A stretch of DNA of 64,000 nt, taken from Candidatus Omnitrophota bacterium (GTDB taxonomy: Bacteria; Omnitrophota; Omnitrophia; Omnitrophales; JACROU01). Shown in pieces: positions 27,601-34,476 of this stretch (within the stretch, counting starts at the first letter, position 1; every line of letters starts with the position of its first letter). A model generated the notes under the pieces. It was given only the letters and a program-made list of their open reading frames with translations. It searched no databases and had not been told where the DNA came from. The stretch spans positions 143,496 to 207,495 of the forward strand of contig JAJDCD010000010.1 of assembly GCA_029261035.1 (NCBI GenBank), read 5' to 3'. Made by a program: the position numbers and the translations under genes.

Positions 27601-28561
27601 GTAAATCACTTTGAGAGCTTGCATTCAATGAAGGAACTCCCTGTCTTAAGGAACTCCAATTTTCTGACAAAATCTTTTTAAACGGATTACTTTCTGGGAT
27701 TTTAGTTAAAAGAAGATGTTGAATGTATAACCATTCTTGAGCCCAAACCTTAAGATCAATATCCTTACTTTCTCTTTCAAGGGTAAATAGCTTACGAATA
27801 TTCTTTAAATCAAGAGGCGAGGCTACATATTTCTGTTCCAGTTCATTTAAATGTCTTAAATAATTTAATAAGTGCAGTTTTCCATTTTCAAACTCGCTCT
27901 TTTTCTGATCCCATACCCGTAAATCACCTAAATAAACTTTATCTTTTGCTTTTTGAATCTGGGTTTTCCACTGACCCACTGCCTTGAGCGCCTGTGGAGA
28001 GAATTTGTAAATTTCACGAAAAAGCTTTAAATTTTCTTTGTATAACTCAGGGTTCTCCACCCCTAACACTTTAACTTTTGATTGTTTCTCAATAGCAAAA
28101 ACTTCAGCCGCTGAAAATTGTCCTTTTTTCATCCAACGATGAGCAGCACTTACATTCATTTTCGCATCAGGGAATAAGTTAAAAAGACTAGAATCAATAG
28201 AACTATCGGCCCCTTCAACAAAAACAACGTCAACACCTTCTGTTCGATAAAGGTAATCTAAAATTTGTTTAATTCTATTTTGCGTTCCTAAATGAGCATG
28301 CGCATCTTCCAAATGATAAATTTTCATTCTTTCTTGCTTTGTTTGATAAGCATCAACAACAAAGCCTAATTCATTTGGGAAACCAAAAGAAGAAGACATG
28401 GACTGTTGTGTAACTGAAGGGGTGCTTACAAACACCTCGGCCCAAGCAGGATTAACTCCTGAAAAAATCATAAAAAATGCCAATGCTAAGGAAAGCATTT
28501 TCATAATCATCTTCTTTTTTAAAGTTTTTAATCTTCTTCGCATAAGTTTTTCTTCTTTCAT
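21686..28561 (-). CDS. Giant exported protein: ChaN/TraB-like domain, UDP-glucose dehydrogenase pseudoenzyme and intact UDP-glucose dehydrogenase
   Basis: The protein has about 2291 residues. A signal peptide (hydrophobic core about 22-36, Ala-rich end near 41) is followed by domain 1 (about 45-540) with HLEDAHAH, VFVEGAD and ITGGFHGGG, resembling the ChaN/TraB/EreA-type fold. Domain 2 (about 665-1290) has UDP-glucose dehydrogenase architecture: GVGDVG, APELLRKGS, the dimer helix and LGVAFKGN, but FAFGGKLRAF replaces the catalytic-Cys motif. Domain 3 (about 1312-1875) is a full enzyme with VVMVGTGYVGL, SNPEFLREGS, Lys of SPMIKYSANV, catalytic Cys1607 in GYGGSCFPKD and GLAFKANTDD. The C-terminal 400 residues have SLG motifs and no known family. 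An NAD enzyme behind a signal peptide is odd. The start (ATG 28561 or six codons later) is uncertain. Confidence 0.85.
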   Translation of the reverse strand: MKEEKLMRRRLKTLKKKMIMKMLSLALAFFMIFSGVNPAWAEVFVSTPSVTQQSMSSSFGFPNELGFVVDAYQTKQERMKIYHLEDAHAHLGTQNRIKQILDYLYRTEGVDVVFVEGADSSIDSSLFNLFPDAKMNVSAAHRWMKKGQFSAAEVFAIEKQSKVKVLGVENPELYKENLKLFREIYKFSPQALKAVGQWKTQIQKAKDKVYLGDLRVWDQKKSEFENGKLHLLNYLRHLNELEQKYVASPLDLKNIRKLFTLERESKDIDLKVWAQEWLYIQHLLLTKIPESNPFKKILSENWSSLRQGVPSLNASSQSDLLLFQDPRGYFELLWSAAEEYEFSLDRSKVLPSLVRQLIYQKELVGSDLFQEKSALENSIAEALLETRLEKQIFKADETINLYEKLFKLELSRDEAQKIQSLASDWKPSLLTEKIQTIQREMENRVSLLSQLEDSFFDRALRFYEVAREREGAMIQKSLSFLKQERKSKAVLITGGFHGGGIQQKLTEEDVSFLSIRPKAELSEQAHEYLNLILGKDQINSDAFIKSELNKISIAARLTRNSLDAPETLGHMLIRSLVTEPVSSAYQLDSKAYQRGLERRANSLLRRRAFDGTALSSLTSAKVTAQEGDKLRVQFLGPNQSSLWVDVSVSTAASLGADQVVTEITPIEKIAFWGVGDVGVTTSAVLLKRATDAGRQISIDWYDTQRNLDSANSKNHEPGRSEVILQGKKDADITEINIDDVSDWLRLKLNVEKIKVKELQKLDDKVGLQQLDLGEQTVDEVLTQRMIQIEKHLTWIKDFIQEKVLFGHSGEVTPTLISIKEDLFYSSVLQGSGAKLKELKYQIAQIMVLEEHNVIMIDAGLFLDKDADRFEKVVNQRSRGFGEALKRLRALGDRSHKTFIVRSHMPTGRTENIMQTIYDVSGEDDNFTVVYAPELLRKGSQIEDMNSQQLILGFPKVESIVDEDDADKFRNLKQAQENTKESLKALLFPKGLDEKMFVVTDSASAELGYLGILSYLGTKLASFNTIAQVVRKLKGDMGMVAFGAGLDRRVGLHNISPSFAFGGKLRAFLERAASEFDELFKRNERAGENDVLPPQLAFHGVTEVRDSNNAQIDWFKSMIDQNMSTISGKRVSDIKMALLGVAFKGNGARLLASPAKDLVLWLAAKGIKKIYIYDPDVQEEFMKWVTEAREDTSLDKIIRSRLNVNFFEFVDSPEEAIRKSNAVVIAADHDVIRNIGLQKMKRVLKLKPLFDGRNIFGRQSDGTQEVSLTEVADVGINYLSLGRPSVGPSFKKVKDRANMDKVIKFDDPAAVDRKKVVMVGTGYVGLITGTVLSDLGHDVTTLDIDRNKIEGLNQPEVRLPIWEPGLEELVKKNRDDGRLHFQHSPLEESEFYSSGAEAAIHDANIIYIAVGTPEIKEGPNKGEANLAYLLSATRTAGWGIKSNLRSSDRRTPRRKVIVVKSTVPPIAFDKMKEVLVEMDLKEGSHFDIASNPEFLREGSAVHDVLNPDRNVFGVESEFASKKLQELWAPLQARHKHPVVVTDRKSSPMIKYSANVWLAISISFANALAWLSEEVGASYQEVVRIMKNDVRNPNAAFLAAGAGYGGSCFPKDTAEALYRAKESGVDFKIAEKAISTNGRAPMVVVGKIKSTLASIGDVAENTDLPLEGVRIGVLGLAFKANTDDVRETRSMVVIRELLDLGATVSFHDPLEEAQQNFVFDFTYQILKEDMSILDKDISGLLRQVRNQVLSGSRGEDKYDADVDTVSLNLTQREIEGIVKKGWKRLITVKFDDKVEVAKTMKQAIKGSNLIALMTDWDEIKNLDLVEAHQIMEPIKSVVIGGRRVEVPVIMDARNMLLARNKKQMLEAGIPLIESGENRLLAGAKESLRNSGFFTMFVGEEDITPISAKPLSASSLGVNQVFVTPQAKSAVAKILEEVTADSLGRRNDHLRDHRHKKERGSSARQTLAPEEITVAKVDGLVTELQNFRSVGHLRHLLTSLRSLLAKAPTKFTQYHLDAIQEVEIEDSSAKRQIQGLVSLFAKKTNLAVASSLGDSITTSVTISGTALLDPTSIEISPVTLDAKAAALRIFNKSTSSLPGQLVLPLGDVSEKVLEETLIPVALALRGPNKKNIAFLVPNNSTKDRVLSVLKNLKVDPEVKNKFITFQKVGRKTVAEALEFFVTMQTARFPKGQVVVVAPSVDLEGVFVKGVRKISSDQVIRGNSLDSVRDENRLVARIAAIDIGLDFLATPITNPHPDKLDQIDSIFHMRDSFLNDMVARWVTEIHAQLRILISA

Positions 28562-28686
28562 CAAAATTTTTTGTCCCGTAAATATTCCACAGCATTCTCA
28601 GTTTGTCAAACTAAGGAAGATAAGTTTCTAATATTTCTATCTGAACGATAAAAATAAGGCATAGATTCTTATCAAAAGGAACGAAA

Positions 28687-28715
28687 ATAGTACCATATGT
28701 TTATATAGAGTACAA
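28687..28715 (-). promoter_or_regulatory. Candidate promoter of the giant UGDH-fusion gene
   Basis: On the minus strand, TTGTAC (28710-28715), a 17-bp spacer and TACTAT (28687-28692), about 125 bp before the start codon. Confidence 0.5.
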
Positions 28716-28749
28716 GTAAAGACCCGTAAAACAGAGGCGAAATCAACTT

Positions 28750-28790
28750 AAACCCTTATTTTTAAGGAATTAACGTCAATTTTAAGGGTT
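28750..28790 (-). terminator. Hairpin between ychF copy 1 and the giant gene
   Basis: AACCCTTA and TAAGGGTT form 8-bp arms around about 24 nt of AT-rich sequence, with T-runs on both outer sides. Plausible weak terminator for the ychF gene. Confidence 0.4.
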
Positions 28791-28813
28791 TTTTAACAGA
28801 ATTTAAAAAAACA

Positions 28814-29908
28814 TTAAACACTAAAGCGAAAAAACATGATATCACCATCTTTTACTTGGTATTCTTTGCCTTCCAGACGCATAAGCCCCTTCTCTTTAAT
28901 GCCTTTTTCAGAGCCTAGTTCGTTTAATGCGGTGTAGTCAAATACCTCAGCCCGAATGAAACCTCTCTCGAAGTCCGTGTGAATTTCTCCAGCGGCCTGA
29001 GGCGCTGTCACAAGGTTTTGTACGGTCCAAGCTCGAACCTCTTGCTTTCCTGCAGTAAAAAAGGTGATTAACCCTAAAAGACTGTAACCCGTGCGAATAA
29101 GCTGGTTCAGACCGGACTCTTCAAGGCCCATATCTTTCAAAAACTCCACCTTCTCATCTTCTTCCAACTCAGCAAGCTCAGCTTCCACTTTTCCAGACAC
29201 CACAACCACCTGGGAATTCTCTTTTTCCGCCAACTCTCTTACTTGCTGAACCAAAGGCCCACCTTCCGGTAAATCATTTTCATTAACGTTACAGCAGTAC
29301 AAAACAGGCTTGGATGTTAAGAGCTGAAGGTCTAATAACACTTTTTTTTCATCCTCAGACAAACCTTGTTTTCTAACAGGAGTTCCATCTTCAAGACTTT
29401 CTTTCACTTTAACGCAAACTTCTTGCTGCGCTTTAGCATCCTTGTCTCCAGTCCGTACTAGTTTTTCATTTCTTTCTACACGCTTAGTCACCGTATCTAT
29501 GTCTTTAAGACATAGTTCTGTATCAATAACCTCGATATCCCCGACAGGATCCACCTTGCCTGCAACATGCACAATATCATCATCTTCAAAGCAACGCACC
29601 ACATGAAGAACAGCATCTACCTCTTTAATGTTTCCTAAAAACTGATTTCCTAAACCTTCTCCTCTACTCGCTCCTGCAACTAAGCCTGCAATATCAACAA
29701 ACTGCATCGAAGTAGGCGTTATTTTATCGGGTTGGTATATTTCAACTAAACGATCCAATCGCTTATCCGGGACAGAAACAATTCCTACGTTCGGTTCTAT
29801 GGTACAAAAAGGATAATTCGAAGCGCCTGCTCCTGCTTTAGTCAACGAGTTAAAAACAGTCGATTTTCCTACGTTCGGTAATCCTACAATTCCACATTTA
29901 AATCCCAC
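28814..29908 (-). CDS. ychF: YchF/OLA1-family GTPase, copy 1
   Basis: The start is set to GTG 29908 (VGFKCGIVG), which follows AAGGAGATTTCT; the longer frame upstream runs into AT-rich repeat DNA. The 364-residue protein has the P-loop GLPNVGKST, switch regions, G3 DIAGLV and the YchF-type G4 NVNE (in place of NKxD), which makes these enzymes ATP-preferring. The C-terminal TGS domain (about 280-364: RAWTVQNLVTAPQAAGEIHT, FERGFIRAEV) is intact. It binds ribosomes and affects translation and stress response. A second ychF lies just upstream in tandem; this copy keeps the canonical G4 and is the likely conventional YchF. Confidence 0.95.
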   Translation of the reverse strand: MGFKCGIVGLPNVGKSTVFNSLTKAGAGASNYPFCTIEPNVGIVSVPDKRLDRLVEIYQPDKITPTSMQFVDIAGLVAGASRGEGLGNQFLGNIKEVDAVLHVVRCFEDDDIVHVAGKVDPVGDIEVIDTELCLKDIDTVTKRVERNEKLVRTGDKDAKAQQEVCVKVKESLEDGTPVRKQGLSEDEKKVLLDLQLLTSKPVLYCCNVNENDLPEGGPLVQQVRELAEKENSQVVVVSGKVEAELAELEEDEKVEFLKDMGLEESGLNQLIRTGYSLLGLITFFTAGKQEVRAWTVQNLVTAPQAAGEIHTDFERGFIRAEVFDYTALNELGSEKGIKEKGLMRLEGKEYQVKDGDIMFFRFSV

Positions 29909-29919
29909 AGAAATCTCCT

Positions 29920-30040
29920 TATCAAAATTTAAAAATAAAAAGTATAAAGTAAAAACTATGGACACATCCAAATATTTGGATGTGTTTATTTTTAAATTTT
30001 AAATTATGGTTTTTAATTTTTACTTTAAAATTTTGAATCT
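29920..30040. repeat. AT-rich inverted repeat with central palindrome
   Basis: The gap between the ychF genes consists of AT-rich mirrored stretches around a perfect 24-bp palindrome at 29962-29985 (ACACATCCAAAT and complement). It resembles the AT-rich regions at 4425-4557 and 5680-5745, and may act as terminator for ychF copy 2. Confidence 0.45.
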
Positions 30041-30041
30041 C

Positions 30042-31136
30042 TCACACATTAAATCTAAAGTGAACAACATCCCCATCTTGAATTTCGTAATCTTTTCCTT
30101 CTACTTTAAAACAACCGTTTTCCCTAGCTTTTTGAAGAGATCCCGAATCAATTAAATCCTGACACTTTACAACCTCTACCCGAATGAAGCCTCTTTCCAT
30201 ATCGGAGTGCACATGCCCCGCAGCCTGAGGAGCCTTCGTTTCTTTAGGAACGGTCCAAGCCCGAACTTCACCATGGTCATGGGTAAAGAAAGTAACCTTA
30301 TCCAAAAGTTCATAACCCATATGCACCACTTTAGCAGGCCCTGATTTTTCAAGTAAAAACTCTTCTATAATTTCTTCCTTTTTCTCCGCATCTTCCATTC
30401 GGGACATCTCTTCTTCAAGAATGCCACATAGATATACAATTCGAGACATATCCTCCTCAGAAAAAGCATTTAACTCTTTTTCCCACTTCCCTCCGCCCGG
30501 CAAATCATCTTGGCTTACATTAACGCAATATAAATAAGGTTTGATTGTAAATAACTGAATATCTTTTAAGGAGTGTACTTGTTCATGCGTAAGATCCAAA
30601 TGTCGAATCGGATGACCACTTTCCAAAGCATCTTTTAATCCATGCAACAAATCAAAAAGATCTTCATCAAATTTTCCTGAAGCTTTCTTTGCTTCGAGCT
30701 TGGCAATGCGTCGCCCAACGGTTTCACTGTCTTTATGAATCAGTTCATTATTTACGATCCGAATATCGCGCATGGGATCAATGGAACCTAAAAAGTGAAC
30801 GGCATCTTCACTGTCAAAAATTCGAACTACATGAAGTAATACATCTACATCTCTAAGGTGAGAAAGAAATTGGTTCCCCATTCCCTCTCCTTTAGAAGCT
30901 CCTTCTACCAAACCCGCCACATCCAAAAATTCCAAATGGGCCCGAACTACGTGTTTCGGATCAATAATCTTAACGATTTTTTCCAGCCGCTCATCCGGGA
31001 CAGGAACAACCCCTTTTTTAGGTTGAATCGTAGAAAAAGGAGCAATTGAGATTTCCTCTTTTCCATTAGCTAAAGTATTAAAAATCGTGGTCTTACCTAC
31101 ATTAGGCAACCCCACAATTCCACAACGAAAACCCAT
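30042..31136 (-). CDS. YchF/OLA1-family GTPase, copy 2 (divergent G4 motif)
   Basis: This is a second 364-residue YchF paralogue directly upstream of the first and of the same length. It has the P-loop GLPNVGKTT, G3 DVAGLV and the C-terminal TGS region (RAWTVPKETKAPQAAGHVHS, MERGFIRVEV). The G4 motif reads NVSQ instead of NVNE, removing the Glu that contacts the base in YchF proteins, so nucleotide preference or activity may differ. Conservation of length and the other G motifs argues against a pseudogene. The start ATG follows GAGGAG. Two adjacent ychF genes are unusual; most bacteria have one. Confidence 0.92.
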   Translation of the reverse strand: MGFRCGIVGLPNVGKTTIFNTLANGKEEISIAPFSTIQPKKGVVPVPDERLEKIVKIIDPKHVVRAHLEFLDVAGLVEGASKGEGMGNQFLSHLRDVDVLLHVVRIFDSEDAVHFLGSIDPMRDIRIVNNELIHKDSETVGRRIAKLEAKKASGKFDEDLFDLLHGLKDALESGHPIRHLDLTHEQVHSLKDIQLFTIKPYLYCVNVSQDDLPGGGKWEKELNAFSEEDMSRIVYLCGILEEEMSRMEDAEKKEEIIEEFLLEKSGPAKVVHMGYELLDKVTFFTHDHGEVRAWTVPKETKAPQAAGHVHSDMERGFIRVEVVKCQDLIDSGSLQKARENGCFKVEGKDYEIQDGDVVHFRFNV

Positions 31137-31266
31137 CGAATCTCCTCGTTAAATTCTATATAAATCGAATACGGAACATAAACAGCCACACAGTTTATCA
31201 AGAACGCTGATATTTCTCAATAGGTCATCCTTTGGATATAAAATATTCATTTTATATATATTTTTA

Positions 31267-31318
31267 TTGACATTAATAAAATTTAAATTACACTATCTAA
31301 AAATCACCCTTTAAGGAG
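31267..31318 (+). promoter_or_regulatory. Promoter and ribosome site of the beta-propeller protein gene
   Basis: TTGACA (31267-31272), a 16-bp spacer and TACACT (31289-31294), then AAGGAG (31313-31318) six bases before the ATG. Confidence 0.6.
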
Positions 31319-31324
31319 AAAACA

Positions 31325-32944
31325 ATGAAAACCTGTTCGATTTTATTCTTTATACTTATTTTACTACTTACAATCGTGAGCGCTCCAACAGAAGCTCTTT
31401 CGCAAACACGTTCATGGAAAAGCATTTCGAGCTCTATTCCTGAAAATCAATTCCGTTCCATTTATCTTGTAAATACTCATCCGGAAATCATTTTTCTTAT
31501 TTCCTCACAGCATATTTACAAAACAGAAAGTCATGGAAAAGAATGGAAGCATATTTTTGACTTACCTCTTTCTCCAGATATAAAAATCAACCAACTCCTC
31601 TCTTCTCCCTATGACTCAAATAGGATTTACATTACAACATCAGAAGGACTTTATATTAGCAAAGACTTAGGAACTCGATTTAAACTCAGCTTCACTTCTC
31701 TAAACGAAAAAGAAAAAAATTGTTTCGCAATCGCTTTTGATCCAAACAAAAAAAATACGATTTATCTAGGCACTGAAGCCGGACTCTTTACATCTGAAAA
31801 TCTTGGTGAAGATTGGAAAAAAAATAATCTCTCCTTAACAAATGAATTGATAAAAAAAATAATCCCTTTAAATAATGGGATCGCCTCATTCATAATCATG
31901 ACCGACAAGGGGCTCTATCATTACAATCAACAAAATGAAAGTTTTAAAACTCTATTTAAATCAAATAGCTTTTCAAGAGAAGAAGCCGTTGACGAAGAAA
32001 TTTTTCTCTCTAACCTTATAGAAGATGTCGCACTGATTGATAAGAATATCCTGCTAGCAACACGACAAGGCTTACTGATCAGCAATGATGAAGGATTAAC
32101 ATGGTCGTCCTTTCCTTCTTTTGGACTACAATCTCAAGAAATAAAAGCGATTGTTTCCGTTACCCCGGATCTCATCTTTGCTTCTACCTCATCGGGTGTT
32201 TATCAATACACTAATCAAAAAAAACGTTGGGAGCTTTTAAATTTAGGACTTCACGAAAACGAAACTACAGACCTTGTTTATCACCCGCTAGACAATGGAT
32301 CTTTATTTACAGTGACTCCAACAGGTGCTTTTACCTTGTCTCATATGAACCCTGTTTACAGTCCTGAAATTCGAATCCAATCGCCCTTTAACATGCAGCA
32401 AAATAAACTTAACGAATACTTACAAAAAGAACCCAGCATTCAAAACATTCAAGAAGCTTCTGTCCTCTATAGTGATCTAAGTGATCAAAAAATAAAACGC
32501 TGGCATCAACAGTCCCGTTTGAAACACTTACTTCCAACGCTATCCGGAGGAATTGATCAAAATGCCTCTAAGAATGTAAATCTAGATCGAGGGAGCACAA
32601 ATCAACCAGATGTCTTTATTTTGGGGCCAGATGAAAAATCTTGGGGGTGGGACATTAATGTGAGTTGGGACTTATCTGATTTCATATGGAGCTCGAGCCA
32701 GACCTCGATTGATTCCCGTAGTAAACTTATGGTCGATCTTAGAAATGAAATTTTAACAAACTTAACTCGAATTTATTTTGAGCGCAGAAGATTAATTGCA
32801 GATTTCTTTCTAAAAGAAACACAAAACCCTATTGAATTATCCCTTAAATTAGAAGAACTCACAGCACTTATCGATGCTTACACAGGGGGCTACTTAAGCA
32901 ACCATCTCGCAGAAAAAAAGATTACCCCTCCGTGGAAAGAGTAA
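31325..32944 (+). CDS. Secreted BNR/Ycf48-like beta-propeller protein
   Basis: This 539-residue protein has a signal peptide (core ILFFILILLLTIVSA, cut near residue 25). Residues about 30-350 form six or seven beta-blades with repeats such as YITTSEGLYISKDLGTRF, YLGTEAGLFTSENLGEDW and LATRQGLLISNDEGLTW, the pattern of sortilin/Ycf48/BNR-repeat propellers. The C-terminal 180 residues are helical and charged (LMVDLRNEILTNLTRIYFER). It is probably an exported or periplasmic binding protein; Ycf48 assembles photosystem II, but nothing photosynthetic is nearby, so only the fold is claimed. It is flanked by convergent rlmN and divergent ychF. Confidence 0.8.
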   Translation: MKTCSILFFILILLLTIVSAPTEALSQTRSWKSISSSIPENQFRSIYLVNTHPEIIFLISSQHIYKTESHGKEWKHIFDLPLSPDIKINQLLSSPYDSNRIYITTSEGLYISKDLGTRFKLSFTSLNEKEKNCFAIAFDPNKKNTIYLGTEAGLFTSENLGEDWKKNNLSLTNELIKKIIPLNNGIASFIIMTDKGLYHYNQQNESFKTLFKSNSFSREEAVDEEIFLSNLIEDVALIDKNILLATRQGLLISNDEGLTWSSFPSFGLQSQEIKAIVSVTPDLIFASTSSGVYQYTNQKKRWELLNLGLHENETTDLVYHPLDNGSLFTVTPTGAFTLSHMNPVYSPEIRIQSPFNMQQNKLNEYLQKEPSIQNIQEASVLYSDLSDQKIKRWHQQSRLKHLLPTLSGGIDQNASKNVNLDRGSTNQPDVFILGPDEKSWGWDINVSWDLSDFIWSSSQTSIDSRSKLMVDLRNEILTNLTRIYFERRRLIADFFLKETQNPIELSLKLEELTALIDAYTGGYLSNHLAEKKITPPWKE

Positions 32945-32976
32945 AAAAGGCTCCTAATCGTATTCATCTTGAGGCT

Positions 32977-34041
32977 TTATCCTTTTTGTTCTCTGTGTCT
33001 TTGTAGGCGAAGTTGACCACAGGCGGCATCAATATCAGCTCCGGAACTGATGCGTAATGTATTTCTAATTTTTTTCTTATCTAAAATCTCTCTAAATCTT
33101 CGCATAACTGCTAAGGAAGACCTTTCGAATGAAGCATCTGGAATTGGATTATAAGCAATTAGATTTACTTTTGCGCCTACATCATTAGCCATTTTAGAAA
33201 GCTCGACGGCATCTTCAGGCCGATCATTAATTCCTTTCAATAAAGTGTATTCAAACGTGTATTCTCTTCCATAGCGTCCTTTTTCATTACGAAGCACGTC
33301 CATCAACTCCGTTAAATCATACTTTCTATTAATAGGAACAATTTCCCGTCTCACATCATCAAAAGGAGAATGAACAGAAATAGATAACCGTATTTGGCGT
33401 AATTTTTCTTGAGAAAATTTTTTAATTGCAGGAACCAAGCCAACTGTTGAAACAGTTATCTTTCTAGCTCCAATATGAAAACCCCAATCCGAATTAAAAA
33501 TTTCAATCGACTTCATTACTGCATCAAAGTTTTCCAAAGGCTCACCCATCCCCATATAGACAATGTTATCAACTCTTTCTCCCGTAATTTGTTTCAATAA
33601 AAATAGCTGGCTAACAATCTCAGTAGCTTTTAAGTTACGAATAAACCCCTCTTTCGAACTCGCACAAAAAGAACAGTTCATTTTACAGCCCAACTGAGAC
33701 GAGACACAAATCGTATGTCTTCCGTTTTTTCGAATAAGCACTGTTTCTAAAAAATAACCATCTTTAGATCGGAATAAACATTTGATTGAATCATCCGAAG
33801 AAAACTTCGATTCCACAAATTCGATATTCGATATCGTAGTTCCCTCTTCTAATTTTTGTTTGAATGATTTTGGGAAGTTCTTAACTTCATCCCAAGAAGA
33901 GATGTTTTGATGATAAAGCCAGTTAGCAAGTTGCTTACCTCGATAAGCTGGCTCATCAAAAGATAAGGCTAACTCTTGTAGCTCTTTCTGAGTTAGCCCT
34001 AAAAGACATTTTTTTGTATTTTGAAGATTGGCTTCGATCAT
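32977..34041 (-). CDS. rlmN: Dual-specificity 23S rRNA/tRNA adenine-C2 methyltransferase
   Basis: This 354-residue radical SAM enzyme methylates C2 of A2503 in 23S rRNA and A37 in tRNAs. The cluster motif CKMNCSFC (C-x3-C-x2-C) is near residue 118, and MGMGEPLEN, a SAM-binding motif, follows. The methyl-carrying Cys sits in GADIDAACGQL near the C-terminus, with the other conserved Cys in the N-terminal domain. Length matches E. coli RlmN (384) and Firmicute versions (about 350). It is minus-strand, converging on the propeller gene; the next upstream gene is a small secreted protein 30 bp away. Confidence 0.96.
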   Translation of the reverse strand: MIEANLQNTKKCLLGLTQKELQELALSFDEPAYRGKQLANWLYHQNISSWDEVKNFPKSFKQKLEEGTTISNIEFVESKFSSDDSIKCLFRSKDGYFLETVLIRKNGRHTICVSSQLGCKMNCSFCASSKEGFIRNLKATEIVSQLFLLKQITGERVDNIVYMGMGEPLENFDAVMKSIEIFNSDWGFHIGARKITVSTVGLVPAIKKFSQEKLRQIRLSISVHSPFDDVRREIVPINRKYDLTELMDVLRNEKGRYGREYTFEYTLLKGINDRPEDAVELSKMANDVGAKVNLIAYNPIPDASFERSSLAVMRRFREILDKKKIRNTLRISSGADIDAACGQLRLQRHREQKG

Positions 34042-34071
34042 TTTAAATACTAATTTAAAAAACCTTTCTTA

Positions 34072-34461
34072 CTAAAATTTTCTTTCATGCTCCGTAACAG
34101 GCAGAGGATCTACTTCCCCCTTCAAACTCCCTTTAATGGGTTTGTCTCCGGTCCCCAACTGATCAAACCAACTACCCATACGATCAAAAGTAGAATAAAA
34201 GAACTCTGAAACACTTTTTGTAATTCCAAGAAACTTATTCTCTTCCTTCTGCTCTACTTTGATAGCATCCTTTGCAGCTTCAGGAACCACTTTAAGACCA
34301 GAAACAACTGATTTACTTAAATTACTAGGAACATCTTTAATCATTTTTTCTGTATTGTCTGTTCTCGGCTCATATTGAGTATCCGCAAAACCAATTTGCG
34401 GAACAGCCATTATGATGAGTATCAAAACAAGTTTTGCAATCAACGGTCTATTAAACTTCAT
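34072..34461 (-). CDS. Small secreted protein of unknown function
   Basis: This 129-residue protein has a clear signal peptide (LVLILIIMAVPQIGFA, cut after residue 26). The mature part is polar with Lys/Glu-rich helices and a WFDQLGTGDKPIKG stretch near the end. No Cys and no catalytic motif are seen, and no family is recognised. It lies between rlmN and the YqaA-like membrane gene, 15 bp downstream of the latter, so the two are probably co-transcribed. The ribosome site TTAAGGGGGAG is strong. It is likely periplasmic. Confidence 0.7.
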   Translation of the reverse strand: MKFNRPLIAKLVLILIIMAVPQIGFADTQYEPRTDNTEKMIKDVPSNLSKSVVSGLKVVPEAAKDAIKVEQKEENKFLGITKSVSEFFYSTFDRMGSWFDQLGTGDKPIKGSLKGEVDPLPVTEHERKF

Positions 34462-34476
34462 AACTCCCCCTTAACA

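Noticed and set aside
29909-29971. Upstream start for ychF copy 1 giving a 385-residue protein
   Set aside because: The extra 21 residues are hydrophobic and come from AT-rich repeat DNA; the GTG at 29908 has a proper ribosome site and gives the family length.
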